A model generated the notes under the pieces. That model was given only the letters and a program-made list of their open reading frames with translations. It was not told the DNA's origin and made no database searches. From Monarcha castaneiventris obscurior (taxonomy: Eukaryota > Chordata > Aves > Passeriformes > Monarchidae), in assembly GCA_026261815.1 (NCBI GenBank), contig JAMPIT010000230.1, positions 8,059,001 to 8,123,000 on the forward strand: a stretch of 64,000 nt of DNA. The letters run 5' to 3'. This document shows positions 36,686 through 48,606 of this stretch, piece by piece (within the stretch, counting starts at the first letter, position 1; the number at the start of each line of letters is the position of its first letter). Made by a program: the position numbers and the translations under genes.

Positions 36686-38691
36686 GCTACTGTAATAGCA
36701 CAGGAAAGAAATCAATAAGTAGCATTTTAGCAGTGGAAAGACAAACAGATACTTTTATTAATGTTTTGAATAGTTTTGCTTTATTTGAGACTGGGTAAGC
36801 TATTACTGATCATAGGTGTGCTTCCAACACAGCACTAGCATTTGGCATCCTAGCTAGATTTCACTAAAACTTTTTTGTTTCTCATCAGCCCACACATAGA
36901 GCAATACCTTCTGGCATGTAAGGAAAGTGAGAAGAGTAAAAGGGTTGCTCTCGCACTCTCAGTTTCTTGCAATGGGTATTTTAATCAAATTTTTGCTAGC
37001 ATATCCCTTGTGACTGGGGAAAAAACCCCCAATTCTCCTTACCCCACATTATTTTTTATTATTATTATGGTGACAGACATGGAACTCATGATCTTTTTAT
37101 AGGAAGAAAAACACTATGGTACCAAACTAGAGAAAAAGCTGATATAAGGTGTGACGCTTCCTCTATATTATGCGATTACTTTTAAGCTAACATTAACTTC
37201 ATCAAAAAACACACAACGTATTTTTTTTTCCTGATGTTCTTATGCTTGTAATGGTCAGCTTTAAAAGTTTTATCCATGGTGCAGTCAAGGGGAAAACAGG
37301 TAAAATTGCAGTGCAACGTGCAACAACACTAATAGGATGCTATGCCCTGTAGTAATCTGTATTAGTAATTATCTCTGATGATTAAAAGCAAGATTAAATT
37401 TAGGTAACAGTGCTAATAATAGAAAGGATTTTTAAAAAAGGGAAAAATATATTTTTTAATACTTTTAAATCCACTACTCCTGAAACTTTCCAAAAAAAGA
37501 CTTTTCTTTAATTCCGATCTGCATGAAACATTGAAATATGCTCTCTCTGATTCAGAATTAAAGAAATTTCCGACATGCCAACGTTTCTAGAGTTAGGACC
37601 TTTATTTAAACTAAGTGGAACAGATCCAATAGCTGAAAGAAACAGACTCCACCCTGAGATTACATACACTGGGTGTGGGAGAGATGGAAGAACCAATGCT
37701 GGAATATGAAGGATGCACAAAACCTGACTTTCTGGTGCTTGCTTTTTCTGGTATGCTATCAATAGATCCTTCTGACCATAAACTGCATCCTGGACCAGGA
37801 AATCTGTCATGATCAAATTTACAGCCCCACTGGCCTCTCTCCAGAAAAAGACTTTAGAGACTTTTAGTCAGTTTGGATTTGTCAGGTGTATGGGAAGGCA
37901 CTGAGTACCATATATTACCAAATTACTCTCCAGACAAGTGAAACTCGTGGTTCATTTTTACTCCTTGGATTTGGAACTATAAAACTCCAGTCAGCTCCAT
38001 ATGGCAAGAGCTACAACTAGACCTAAAGTGCAAACATTTAAAAATAAATAAAGTGCATAAATGATCCACTTAATGAAAACATCAAGAGACCTTGTACATC
38101 AACTGCTATCAGCTAATGCTATTATCTAAATGAGATGTAGTGCCTGAGAGCATCTGCATATGCATCCCTATGCCTGTACAATGAGATTACACATACAAGG
38201 GATGTGCACCTACATGCAGAGGAGCCTAAAGCAATCCAGAGGCTCCAGTTTTACAAGCCCACATTTGTGCAACAGAGATCTGGATTATGCATGTCTGAGC
38301 CATCAGCGAGATAGAGAAATTGCATGTCGATTACCATCCTGTTGAGAAATGGGAGAATGAGCTAAGAAGAGACCGAAGGCAGAGTGTGCCAGAGGCCAAA
38401 TGATTTAATATATTTTCTCAGTATTAGCATCAACAATGTGCTGCCTCAGAGGAAGTCACGGTTAAAGAGTATCCACTAACTTGATGCAAAGCTCAATAGA
38501 ATATTAGAATAAATAGGATAAAAAATTGCCTTCATATCATGCAGGAAGGCTTCCTGATCTAACATGTCTCATATTGCTTTGCTGGGCTAATTTCAGCTTT
38601 ACTTTATGATATTCATGAAAAATCAATTATGTGACAGAAAGAGTGAGAGACCTAAGAGGCATCCACCTCTGTGCCCAGCATCACCACTGGC
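36686..38691. other. Non-coding unique DNA
   Basis: No gene is recognised. The 102-codon minus-strand frame at 37508-37816 shows no domain. AT-rich throughout. Confidence 0.55.
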
Positions 38692-38960
38692 TGGAAATTG
38701 ATGCCAGACAAGTTCTAATTAGGAATAAAGCACAAATTTGCAACAGTGAGGCTGACTAACCACTGGAAAAAATTACTAAAGGAAGTGGTGGGGTTTCTCT
38801 CTTTGTATCACTTCCAAGCAACTGTTGAGGCCTTGCTGGAAAGCATGTATTGGCTGAGCACACATTACAGAGCTCAGCAGAGTCAATGGGATTTAACAGT
38901 TCATAATAGACTGGTCAGACTGGACAAAACAATTCTCTCTCTGGAATTAATTTTCATGCA
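38692..38960 (+). mobile_element. Ancient reptile-type CR1 relic
   Basis: Ordered blocks match an old CR1 lineage familiar from turtle and crocodilian genomes: GAAATTGATGCCAGACAAG, AGGAATAAAGCACAAATTTG, AACAGTGAGGCTGACTAACC, ACTGGAAAAAATTACTAAAG, GAAGTGGTGGGGTTTCTCTC, and a late GACTGGTCAGACTGGAC near 38909. The 3' terminal part ('bird' octamers) is absent or unrecognisable. The 109-codon open frame at 38746-39075 partly runs in the old reverse-transcriptase C-terminal frame (NHWKKLLKEVVG corresponds to the usual 'NHWN.LP.EVV'), but it is a relic. The insertion probably predates the origin of birds. Confidence 0.75.
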
Positions 38961-39345
38961 TCTGCTAGCACGAGGAAGCTACCAACTCTGTAAGGAAGAA
39001 GATAAAGAAGACAAAGCTCCCTTCCTAAATTTGAGACTGCAACTGCGTAACAGTGTTTGGCAGATTTACCCCTAAACAAATATGAGAGAAATGTAAAAAG
39101 TTATGAAGAGGAGCACATATTTGCCTTACATCTAAAGCATAAATTCCTGTTACCAATCTATTAGAGGTATTGGAAAATGCAGCAGCCTAAAAGAAGACTG
39201 AAGTTGGGGATCCTGTTATTATTTTAGCACTTTTAGCCCCTACAAATTTGATAAAATATTAATAAATAAAAAGTAGACATTTACTCTCCTAGGAAATAAT
39301 GAAGAGTTAGTGAAGAAACTAAGTATTGTGAGGTGTTAGTGATGG
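38961..39345. other. Non-coding spacer between two CR1 copies
   Basis: Unique AT-rich sequence with nothing recognised. The last bases may already belong to the following CR1. Confidence 0.5.
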
Positions 39346-39962
39346 GCCTTCAACCACATCCTGAGCTGCTGCAAAAGCAGCATGGCCAGCAGATCAAAGG
39401 AGATGATCCTGTCCTCCTGCTCTGCTCTGGTGAGACCCACCTGGAGCACTGCATCCAGCTCTGGGGTGCCCAGCACAGGAAGGACATGGACCTGCTGGAG
39501 TGAGTCTGGAGGAGGCCACCAAGATGATCAGAGGGATGCAGCAGCTTTCCCATGAGGAAAAGTGGAGAGAATCCGGATTGTTCAGCCTGGAGCAGAGAAA
39601 GCTTTGGGGTGACCTAATTGTGGCCTTCCAGTACCTGAAGGGAGTCTATGAGAAAGCTGGAGAGGGACATTTTATAAGAGCATGTAGTGACAGGGCAAGG
39701 GGGAATAGTTTCAGACAGAAAGTAGGTTTAGATTAGATATTAGGAAAAAACTCTTTACTGAGAGGGTGGTGAGCACTGGAACCAATAGAGAAGTTGTGGA
39801 TGCTCCCTCCCCAGAGGTGCTCAAGGCCAAGATGGATGGAAGGGGCTCTGGGCAACCTGGTCCAGTGAAAAGTGCCCCTGTCTGTAGCTGTGGGGCTGGA
39901 ACGAGATGATCTTTAAAGTCCCTCCTAACCCAAGTAATTCTATGATTCTGTGCTTCTATGAT
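39346..39962 (+). mobile_element. CR1 LINE, about 0.6 kb 3' portion
   Basis: Recognisable in order are the AAAAGCAGCATGGCCAGCAG block, CTCTGGTGAGACCCACCTGG, AGGAAGGACATGGACCTGCT, TTAGATTAGATATTAGGA, GAGGGTGGTGAGCACTGGAA, and the ending GATGATCTTTAAAGTCCCTC plus ATTCTATGATTCTGTG. It is the longest CR1 copy with a continuous 3' end here. It lost its 5' part on insertion, as CR1 copies usually do. The coding remnant is described separately. Confidence 0.95.
39400..39850 (+). pseudogene. CR1 ORF2 C-terminal remnant (reverse transcriptase end)
   Basis: The frame from 39500 to 39736 translates to the familiar C-terminal tail of CR1 ORF2: LEEATKMIRGMQQLSHEEK, then a SGLFSLEQRKLWGDLI block, AFQYLKGVYEKAGEGHF and ACSDRARGNSF. 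Upstream, the 'VRPHLEY...LWGAQHRKDMDLL'-type block is present in another frame, and downstream the 'VVRHWN.L'-type block is also out of frame, so at least two frameshifts separate the pieces. The catalytic core of the reverse transcriptase lies further upstream in intact CR1 and is missing. This part follows the polymerase thumb in known elements. It makes no functional product. Confidence 0.88.
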
Positions 39963-40184
39963 ACAACAGAGTAGAGCTTAAAGCAAAGTCTGCCTTGTGA
40001 GAGAAACTACGTTTTTGCAACAAAACCAATTCCCTAGGGTTCAAGTGTGTTTCTTTCACAGAGATAAAGAGTTTTAAGCAAGACACCAATCATTACACAT
40101 CTCTACCTGTAAACAAGACAGCTCTTATGTTTTCAAAGCCTGCTGTACTGGCTTTCAAGCAAATAGCTCTCATTTCTCTTCCTC
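39963..40184. other. Non-coding unique DNA
   Basis: Short unique stretch between the CR1 end and the next candidate element; nothing recognised. Confidence 0.5.
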
Positions 40185-40400
40185 CATTTAGATCTGAGAG
40201 ATTAATTAAGCTCATCAACAGTTGATTAATGCAGGTAGAAAGCCTGTGGCTTCCTCCAATTACATTTCAATGATGTGGTACTCCTAGATATATTTATTCG
40301 GCTTTTAAGAAATATATCTGTGAGAATGATCCAGGCAATTGTCGTGTCAGATTAAAATACATTATAAAATCATTAGTGAACAGCATCAGCAGCACATTCT
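40185..40400. promoter_or_regulatory. Candidate conserved non-coding element with inverted repeat
   Basis: Contains GATTAATTAAGC, GTTGATTAATGC and CCAATTACATTTC motifs, and a perfect 10-bp inverted repeat AGATATATTT (40286-40295) / AAATATATCT (40310-40319). No repeat family is recognised. Motif density suggests an enhancer; this is inference. Confidence 0.3.
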
Positions 40401-41626
40401 GCATAGCCATCTGGAAAAGATGCTACACAGCAGACCAACATTTCTTCTGCTATGAGAAGGGGCCCTGGTTCAAATGTACTTGCACTTCACTAATATTTGC
40501 TCAGTTATTTTATTACTGTGGAAGCAAGGACTTGCTAAGCTATGGAAAAGGGATGTGGCAGCAGAAAAATATTTATTACAAAGCACACCCTATGACCTTC
40601 TCCTCACCTGGGGTAAGAATGTAGACTTATGCCATACTGGTGCACTAGAAGAAACTGTTGCTCCCAACTTTCTTTGCATCTCTGACAGTTCCATCTCCTG
40701 ATGAATAAGTACACGGGTCTCAATGGGTAAAATCCCAGCATAGGAAGTATGCTAAGGAATATGAGTAGACAAACCAGGTTTTGTTTTTGGTTTTAGTTTG
40801 TTTGGTTTTGTTTGCGGAGGGGTGGAGGAAATGGTTTCAAACATTTAAAATGTACTTTAGAATTCCACTAAGACAAGACAGACACCTCTCAAAATAAGAA
40901 CCTCTTGATCATAAAAAAATGATCCCTTTCTTTATGAGGGACACATGGAAATAAAAAAAAACCAAACCAGGAGTCTTCCTCATCTTGAGAAAAATGCATT
41001 CCCTTTAATTTCCTTTGCTAATTACAAATAACATTGCAAAAACTCCACCAAAGTGGGAATTGGGATTGGAAGCTTCTTATTAGGGGGGTGCTCTAGAATG
41101 ATGGAGCTGAGCCTGGAGGACGTGAACAAATGTATTTAATCCCATTTCCCACCAGTTTTTTGAGCTACCTACATGTATGGATGAACACAGAGTTTCCTGA
41201 ATTAGAGAGAAAAATTCCCATAGGTTTGTGTACTGCCTAGACTTTACTTTGAGAACCTTAGTGTGCCCAAGGAAACATGACTGGAGCAAGCCAGGCTCAG
41301 GCAGTAATGGGATGGCACCTGTTTGCTCAGAGAGCTCCTCAGTGTGGCCTTGCCTCAGCCACAGCTGTGGCTGCTCCAGCCTGGAACAGGACAAAGAGCA
41401 GGAAGGTCACACAGAAGATCAGCTCCTCTCTCTATTAAATCTTTGACTCTGTAATATACTCTAGTTATATCTCTATTAAGTCACCCATAAATCCACTTCC
41501 TAATGCACTGAAAGCTATGCATAGGTTTAAAACTACATAAAAGAAACAGGATAATTTTATGACAAAATATTACATGAACATGCCTTGCTGTATAATTCTG
41601 ACCTTCCCTAATGGCTTGGGGGTTTT
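40401..41626. other. Non-coding unique DNA
   Basis: No gene is recognised. Frames of 72-104 codons at 41080-41446 overlap on opposite strands in GC-richer sequence but lack motifs. A G/T-rich stretch lies at 40780-40825. Confidence 0.5.
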
Positions 41627-41692
41627 TGTTTGGTGTGGTTTGGTATTTTTTTGGGGTTTTTTTTGGTTTTTTTTTTTTTTTTTTTTCTTTCA
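41627..41692 (+). repeat. T/G-rich and poly-T tract
   Basis: Runs of T separated by GG or GTG, ending in about 22 T, then CTTTCAG. The end happens to mimic a polypyrimidine tract plus AG splice acceptor, but no exon-like frame follows. Confidence 0.9.
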
Positions 41693-41849
41693 GGATCCCA
41701 AACTTCTAAACTCCTGCATCTTCTAGCTGGATTTGTTAAGGAACAGTTACACATGTATTAACAGTTACAGCCATGTTCAGCTACCATGTTTAATTGCTGC
41801 TCACAGTTATATATAATATAGTAGAAACACACATAAACTGCACATCCAG
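41693..41849. other. Non-coding unique DNA
   Basis: Nothing recognised. Confidence 0.5.
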
Positions 41850-42110
41850 GATATCTCCTCAATTAATTTATATTCAATCCTGTACCTGGGATTAATTCCG
41901 TGCCTATTTTATCAATTTCAATGGGATTATTCTTTGTGCATCAAAGACCTAGGTGTTACCACTCCTGTTGCCAGTTTGATTTTTCTAATTGGTATGGTTT
42001 TGCTGAACCCATTTAATTGAATTTGTTTCATTAACAGTGGAACTGATACTGATATATGGAAAGAATATGGTTCAAATAAATGAGCAAATATTCACCACTT
42101 TTATTCAACC
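41850..42110. promoter_or_regulatory. Candidate conserved non-coding element
   Basis: Repeat-free block with CTCAATTAATTTATATTC, GGGATTAATTCCG, TTTTCTAATTGG and CATTTAATTGAATTTG motifs. The spacing of several TAATT cores within 250 bases is suggestive only. Confidence 0.25.
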
Positions 42111-44729
42111 TGATATGGCTTTTCACTGAAATCAGTAGTCACTTCTCAAAACAAATGCATTTTAATTCCTTCCCACTTATTTCCCCTTCTATTTGCTACT
42201 TCTTTGTCACAGTTGGATGCATTTAAGTAAACCAATTGGTATTTATAGGAGCCAATTTTCATTTAAATCCTTGAAAGATAATTTAAATGTTTCTTTAGCA
42301 CTCACTGCTCATTAACTGAAACAAACACATTTCTGAAATGCAGTAGACTTGTTATTGATAGTACTACAGGATCTTATTTTAATGGTATTCTTTTCCTCTT
42401 CCTCCCAGTAATTTAGGCAGATAATTTTGTGAACAGGACAGATTGGCTTAAGGTTTATATGCAAACTTAAACCTCCACATACACTCCCTCACGTTTTCAC
42501 CAAGCTGGTGCTTCCCTTTCTCTGATGCTTCTGGACTCCATTGGTCCAGGAATCTCCAATACAGCAGCAGAGCTCAGGGACCACTAAAATGATCCTCGGT
42601 GATGATGTGGACGTAGACAGCAACTCTGTGTGAAGTTTCCTTGGCATATCCAGCAAACACTTGGTTTTTGATTTATAGTATCAACAGGACAGGAACTTCA
42701 GGAGTTCAGGATTCAAGTCGGGGGGGAGCCACTTTCCTAGGAGGTAACAGATCAGCACAGGATACATCCTGCACTCCTACAGAAGGACTGAAATGCAACG
42801 CTTAGGTAAGAAGTGCTTGCTTTTAAAACCCAAAGAATCACAAAGCTGTCTCAAAAGTCTGGATTGAAGACAACAATCCCTTACAGCATGCAGTGCTGCC
42901 CTGATCTGAATGGTGCAGTTTGGGTGCAGTATGTTCGAGTGCCAAGCTGTCTGTTCAGGACAACTCAGCTGTCCCAGTGAGGTAATCCCATATTGCAGCC
43001 TTAATATTTGGGCTTTCTATGAAAGCAACTTCTCATAAGTTACTGGCAACTGTACTTCAAATCTGGCTGTAGTGGTGTTCCCTGTGTATGATTTCCAAGT
43101 GATGCGCAGATTTTCACGCAGAGTTTGGTGTATAGTCAGGGCAGGACACACACTGTCCTGATATTCCAGTTTATTTTCCAAGCATCCTAAGTGCATTCTT
43201 TTTGTTCTGGTTTTACATGGCCATCTCTTACTGCTTTTTAACATTGCTTTATTACCAGAAGTTGCATATCAATGCCACGCACACAAAGGTGGCTACTGTT
43301 CTGTGATGTTTCTATTGAAATTTGTTTTATAATCTCTTTGCACAGCAGGAATATATAAATTAATGGAATTGGCTGTCAAACATTTGAAACTGGTTATCAA
43401 GGATTCCAGAATTCACCTCACTTCATGGATCAGTTATAAGATTTTTCTGCTTGCAGCACTAGGCACTTAATAACATTTTTGGTACATATTAACAATATGT
43501 CCCCTCCTTCTTCTGCTTAGTAATTCGAAAGTCAGCCCCATCTCTTCTAGGATTTCATATGAAGAGACAATCTTCCTTGAAGTGTATGTACAGCTGCTAT
43601 TAATAGTAGACTTTAGTATGATAAAGAAAGAACACATCCAGTAGAGCTTTGCTAACGTTCAAGGTGATTTGAAATTGAAGTCCAAATCCATAGAGATGCC
43701 TTGTTCCTCCGACTTTCACAATGACAGAAAAGTTCCCTGACTTCCTGACACTTATTTACTCTCTGAAGCCCCCAAGAAAACAGCCAAAGTTATATACTGA
43801 TTTTTGCTGCATCACCTGGATGGTGATTTCTGTATGGATTCTACCTGTAAAAAGGCCTGTGTGCCTTCATTCAGGTGGAAGAGAAAAACAAGAGAACAGT
43901 AACAGGATCTGTGAGGATCCCTTCCTTAATTTTCACATTGTTTTGTTTCAGTTTCTTCTGCCCTTTTGACTTACAGATTAAATCAGAAATCCAGAAAGTG
44001 GCAAATTCTTTATCTCCCCCTTATTCTGCCCAAGATCTTGTCATCTTTTTGAACCTCTTTGCCAGCTGGTTCATCCCTGGGCATTGGTGACTTTCTGACT
44101 CTCTCAGGTATTGGATGGACTTTGTTGGGGTGATTGGATTGTATATGTTCCTTGCAATATAGACAGTTAATCTATGCCACAGTCTTTCTCAGTGTTTTTC
44201 CTACTGATGAAAAAGTGCTGTATTTCCTGACACCAACCCATCAAGAACCACATTCTAGGTGTACTTGGCCACCGTTGACCCAAAGGAGCAAGGGAGACCA
44301 CAGCAGAGTACATAACATTATTCGAGAGAAATAGCTCCAAGCAGACAGAATTAGCATTGTGCCCATCACAGCTGAGAAGCAGGGAAGGGCAGACAGATTA
44401 AACTCACAGGGAAGGCTCAGTTTATAAAAAAAAGCACAGGGTCATAAAGCATTCCCCTGTGTCCTTCCACAAAGAAATTATTTCAGATACCAAATTCCCT
44501 TGCAGCTTGTAAAAGCTTTACAAGTAGTCCAACCCCCCTGCAGACAAGCTGTGAGTGATGTACCCATATATCAGGCACCAAGGTCAGCAGAGGAAGGAAC
44601 TGGGCTGGAGGACACCTGTAGAGCATATCGACCCCACAGCTGAGATTCTGCTCTTCTGATTTCACACAGGAGGAGCCAACCTGCCACCTCACAAACAAGC
44701 TATGCATTGTCTTGTGCTTTCATAAATGC
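42111..44729. other. Non-coding unique DNA
   Basis: No gene is recognised. AGTAGTCCAACCCCCCTGCA near 44524 resembles a CR1 minus-strand fragment but cannot be extended. A small hairpin CTTGTAAA/TTTACAAG lies at about 44507-44525. Confidence 0.5.
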
Positions 44730-44940
44730 ATCAAATTTCCATGTTTCTGCTCCTTAATGAGACACTTCACTAAAATGTGAAGTTAATGATTTATTAGTTT
44801 AAATAATTTATTTTACAACTGAATTAATTTGCCAGCCACGTTGCACACTTTATAAAGGGACCAAATCCTTTCAAAGTGCCTCAGTAATCTAATTAGCGTG
44901 TTTCTTTTCTTTATGCCATGTTTCAACAGTTACTACATAT
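44730..44940. promoter_or_regulatory. Candidate conserved non-coding element
   Basis: Dense AT motifs (GAAGTTAATGATTTATTAG, ACTGAATTAATTTGCC, GTAATCTAATTAGCG) surround CCACGTTGCACACTTTATAA, which looks like a TATA-containing or MADS-like site. A 7-bp inverted repeat ACTTCAC/GTGAAGT lies near 44763-44782. No transposon signature is seen. Confidence 0.3.
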
Positions 44941-47900
44941 GCCTGGACCTCAAAGCATCTCTGCCTTTGGTTAGATGAGGAGAAAATGGTCAATTTGGGT
45001 GTGTGAGAAAGGGAAGCTGTTTAGGAATCATCTCTGTGTCATGCTTTGATAAAAAGCTCAGCAAAGGTTTCAAATGAACACATACGACTGGAGCTGGTTT
45101 TCAAGCTGGCAGCTTCAAAGAAGATGCAGGATTGTGTAATAATAATGGCCATTAAATTACCTTCTCTCCAACAGTGTGGATCATTTGGAGTTAGGTTATA
45201 AACAGAATAAAGGAATCTTAGCTTTCCACTCCTTTCTATATGGGCACTTTGAGACAGCAGAAGACTCTCTTCACAAGCCTCATTAGGTGGCATTACCATC
45301 CTCAAAGGACTATGTTAAACTTGAAATCAAACATAAAAAATGAACAGATTTCTAAACATTTTTAATGGCAAGAATGATGCAGACACTGTACTGTAACTGA
45401 GGAAAGCAGCTTAAAATATGGGTTTCACCCTTAGAAAACAACAAAAAGTCCAACATTTTGGAAAATATTGTATTTTTCTAAGTATTCATGTTGGCAAAGT
45501 GTTCATGTAAAACCAGTAATGCTGTTTAGATATATCCAAAAAACCAAGCAAATTTAATAGTGGTCAACACAAAAGCTGTAATAAAATAAAGCTTAGGGTC
45601 CTGTATTCATCTTCTAACTGCTCCTTACATTTAAAATCTGAATGTAGACAGATGCTGGCTACCATTATAAAAATTGATTTTATTTTAATTTTTTAATGAC
45701 AAGTACTTGTAATTTTATTTAATAAAATGAATGCATTTTATTAAAACCATGTGAATTGGTGAGTTTTTTCTGTGACACTTTAAGCACACACTTAAAACCT
45801 TGTCTAATCAACACGTGGCATTCCAAACCTCAGTAGGATGGTCTTTAGTGAATGTGACAGGAAATATTGCAAGGTTACTGATTTGTAATTTAAATTTTAG
45901 TAGCATCTAGGGGCCCTGTGAAAGACTGCAGCCGGCCAAACTAAGCACTGAGAATATATATGCCATAAAACAGTACACAAAGCTTACAGTTTAAATATTT
46001 AGGGAAATATTTTAGGAAAACTGAAAATGCTGAGGAGGGATGACATAAACCTCAGTGAATATTTCAGTTTTCCTGAGACCCAGGTCAGTTATTTAACTCT
46101 GGCCATCTTTCACTTCCCTTTAGTAAAAGATTTGTATTGCATACTGCGCACGATGTGTTGTAACTTTGTGTCATTGTATGGTTATTGCTATTCCTTAATC
46201 CTCCACAACATATAGAGACTTAAAATATACAGAAAATAAAGTCCTGATAGTCCTCTAATAAGGAAACAAATGAAAGACTTAGAATATCAGAGGAACTAAT
46301 TCCTGCATGCACGTAAATTGGACTACTTTTGTTCTCTCTAATGTATCTTGTTTGAAGCAGCCACTTTGTGTTGTCCTCCCTGTGCAATTTTATGCAAATT
46401 TAATGATCTGTGTTACATGTTATTAGTAATCTGCCACGGCCATAACCTTATCCTGGATGCAGTAACAATCAAAAGTTCTACTTCTGATGACAGAAATGAT
46501 GCAGAACATGTCACAGGCTGCCCTCAAATTATTCTGGAAGATGGGGGAAAGACGCAGCAGACAGCTCTTGTGGCTGCAGCCTGTTCAAACAAAAAGCAAA
46601 GGGCTGGTTCTGTGCCTCTTCCTCCCTATAGCAGCATCACAGCATCCTCTCCCCAAGCCTCTTAGTTGTCCCTGCAAGGACATCAGAAATGAGGCAGATG
46701 AGCAGGGGGAGAGGATGACCCAGTTGCTTCAGCACTGGGCACCAGAGCTGCCTCTGGCAGCCAAAGACGATCACCCGTGACCTGTCCTCAACTCCCTCAG
46801 ATGAGTGGGAATTGAGACGAGGCACAGAGCAGGAGCAGGCTGCCAGGTGTGGTATGCTTGGCAACCTTCAGCCATCCTGAGAAGGGATTTGAGGAAGGAC
46901 ATGGCAGTGGGGAACTGCCACCAGCACAGCTGCTAAATGCAGCTGGGGCAGGGAGAGCGACTTCCTTGATGGGCAAATGTCACCAAATGAAAACATTAGC
47001 ATAAAAACTGGAGGCATTGCTGGAAACGTCCCACTGTATACAAAGCTGGCTGTTGGAGGGGTATCAGTCAGACTGGCAGGACTTTGCTGGCAGGAACTAA
47101 AGAGCACCTTAAGAGTTCAGCCCACTGGAGGAGCAAGCACTGCACAGGCTGCGGGTGTCACCTGGCCCTGGGACCATCGGCGTGAGAGACACCACATCCC
47201 ATGGCAGGGGCAGACCTGGGAAGAGCTGCTTCCAGCACGCAGCAGCTCAGCTCACTGGCACAGGACATGGCTCCCTTTAACAGCTATCAGGGAGCTATTA
47301 CCCCTACAGATATGTTGCCAGGAGGTCACAGTGCTTCTGCTTTGAGTCCCACATGTGCTCAGCAGGGCCAACCACTGGATGGTGAACTCTGCAAGCTGAT
47401 GAAGTTGGTTTCCATATCTGGCTGCCAGCGCCAGGCATGAGAGAAAATTACTTAATTTCCAGGGTTTCTAGCAAGCGACTAATGCTTGGAAAAAGAGCAA
47501 TGTGAGGTTAATTTATCATCTGATTTTAAAAAGGTGCAAGTTTAAATACTAATAATGTGGAACAGGAAATCTGACATAAAGACCCAGCAAATCAGCAATG
47601 TGTAAGTAAAGGAAATTAAATGCAGCCATTACAGGCAGTGAGGCGTCTTTGAATAGGCTGGAAACACAGATAAATGGTGTTCAAAGAAACACCCCAGAAG
47701 ATGTTGAGTTTGGCAAAGGTGATGACAAGGTTTGAATGAAGTGCAACCAAATGCAGATGGTATAATAGCAATTTCACCTCAACTAATGATGTGAACAATC
47801 TAATACTGGTCCTTGCAGTGGCACCAGGTCTTTTGTTCACTAAAGCACATTTAAATGGGGAAGTGGAGGGAAGGGAGATTTGTCTGAACTATTTGCATAA

Positions 47901-48514
47901 TGAGGAGAGTGTGGCTATAGACTGCATTCATTATCCAGAGGAAAGGATCTAAGCATTGTCCCAAATCTGGTTTTCTTGCAATGGTGGGACAAACAAACAT
48001 GCTGAGCAGAAAATTTATATCTCTTAGATCATACTGGTGCAGTAGGGATGCAATTCACAGCCCATTACTCTCACAATTAATAATACTGAGCACAGGGGGG
48101 GCAAGAAACCCTGTTCTGTGCTGCCTCTTTGCCCCCCATGAGCAGCATCACTGCCATCACCCCTCAAATAGCAGGAGCTTCCCAGCTGCTCCCTCCATGG
48201 TGTGGCAAGCCTGGTGAGGATACATGAAATGGGACATGAAATGCTCCATCTGGCATTTGTGGGAACGAGAGGCAAAGAAATAGGAAGCTGTAAAAGTTTT
48301 AAAAGTATTTCAAGCTCCCCAGGGAAACAATTTTATTCCTTATTTAGCACTAAATACCTCTGGTAAAACTCAGCCTCCCCCACTTTCCAATTAGGAAGGC
48401 ACCTGCTTTATTTCAGTTGCATCTTCCCCGAGTCTAAGCAGACTTTCTGAGGCAACTCCATAATGAGGTCGACTTGATAAAAATACCCACTGCTGAAAGA
48501 TCTGGCCAGTGCCA
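44941..48514. other. Non-coding unique DNA with a GC-richer centre
   Basis: The part at 46500-47420 is GC-rich relative to its surroundings and open in several frames on both strands (46348-46665, 46487-46780, 46977-47345 plus; 46637-46864 and 46868-47107 minus). No protein motif, splice pattern or repeat family is recognised. It could hold an unclassified old repeat or a non-coding transcript exon. Confidence 0.45.
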
Positions 48515-48606
48515 GGTCACTTAAGCACTTGCACTGCTCTGGAGTCAAACCTGTCCTACTGAAGTCAACAGGAATTTTGCCATTTGACTTCAAAAGATCA
48601 GGATTT
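48515..48606. mobile_element. Ancient reptile/bird interspersed repeat fragment
   Basis: The text CTACTGAAGTCAACAGGAAT, TTTGCCATTTGACTTCAAAA, GATCAGGA follows a motif very common in turtle and crocodilian genomes ('actgaagtcaatgggag' / 'ttgacttcaatgggagcaggatc'). Its class is uncertain. The inner part is an imperfect inverted repeat (TGAAGTCAA ... TTTGACTTCA). Family assignment comes from memory of the motif. Confidence 0.5.

Noticed and set aside
38746..39075. 109-codon frame as a gene
   Set aside because: Its first half is the decayed frame of an ancient CR1; the rest is unrelated AT-rich sequence.
44520..44545. Possible minus-strand CR1 end (AGTCCAACCCCCCTGCAG)
   Set aside because: The match cannot be extended to either side and lacks the octamer tail.
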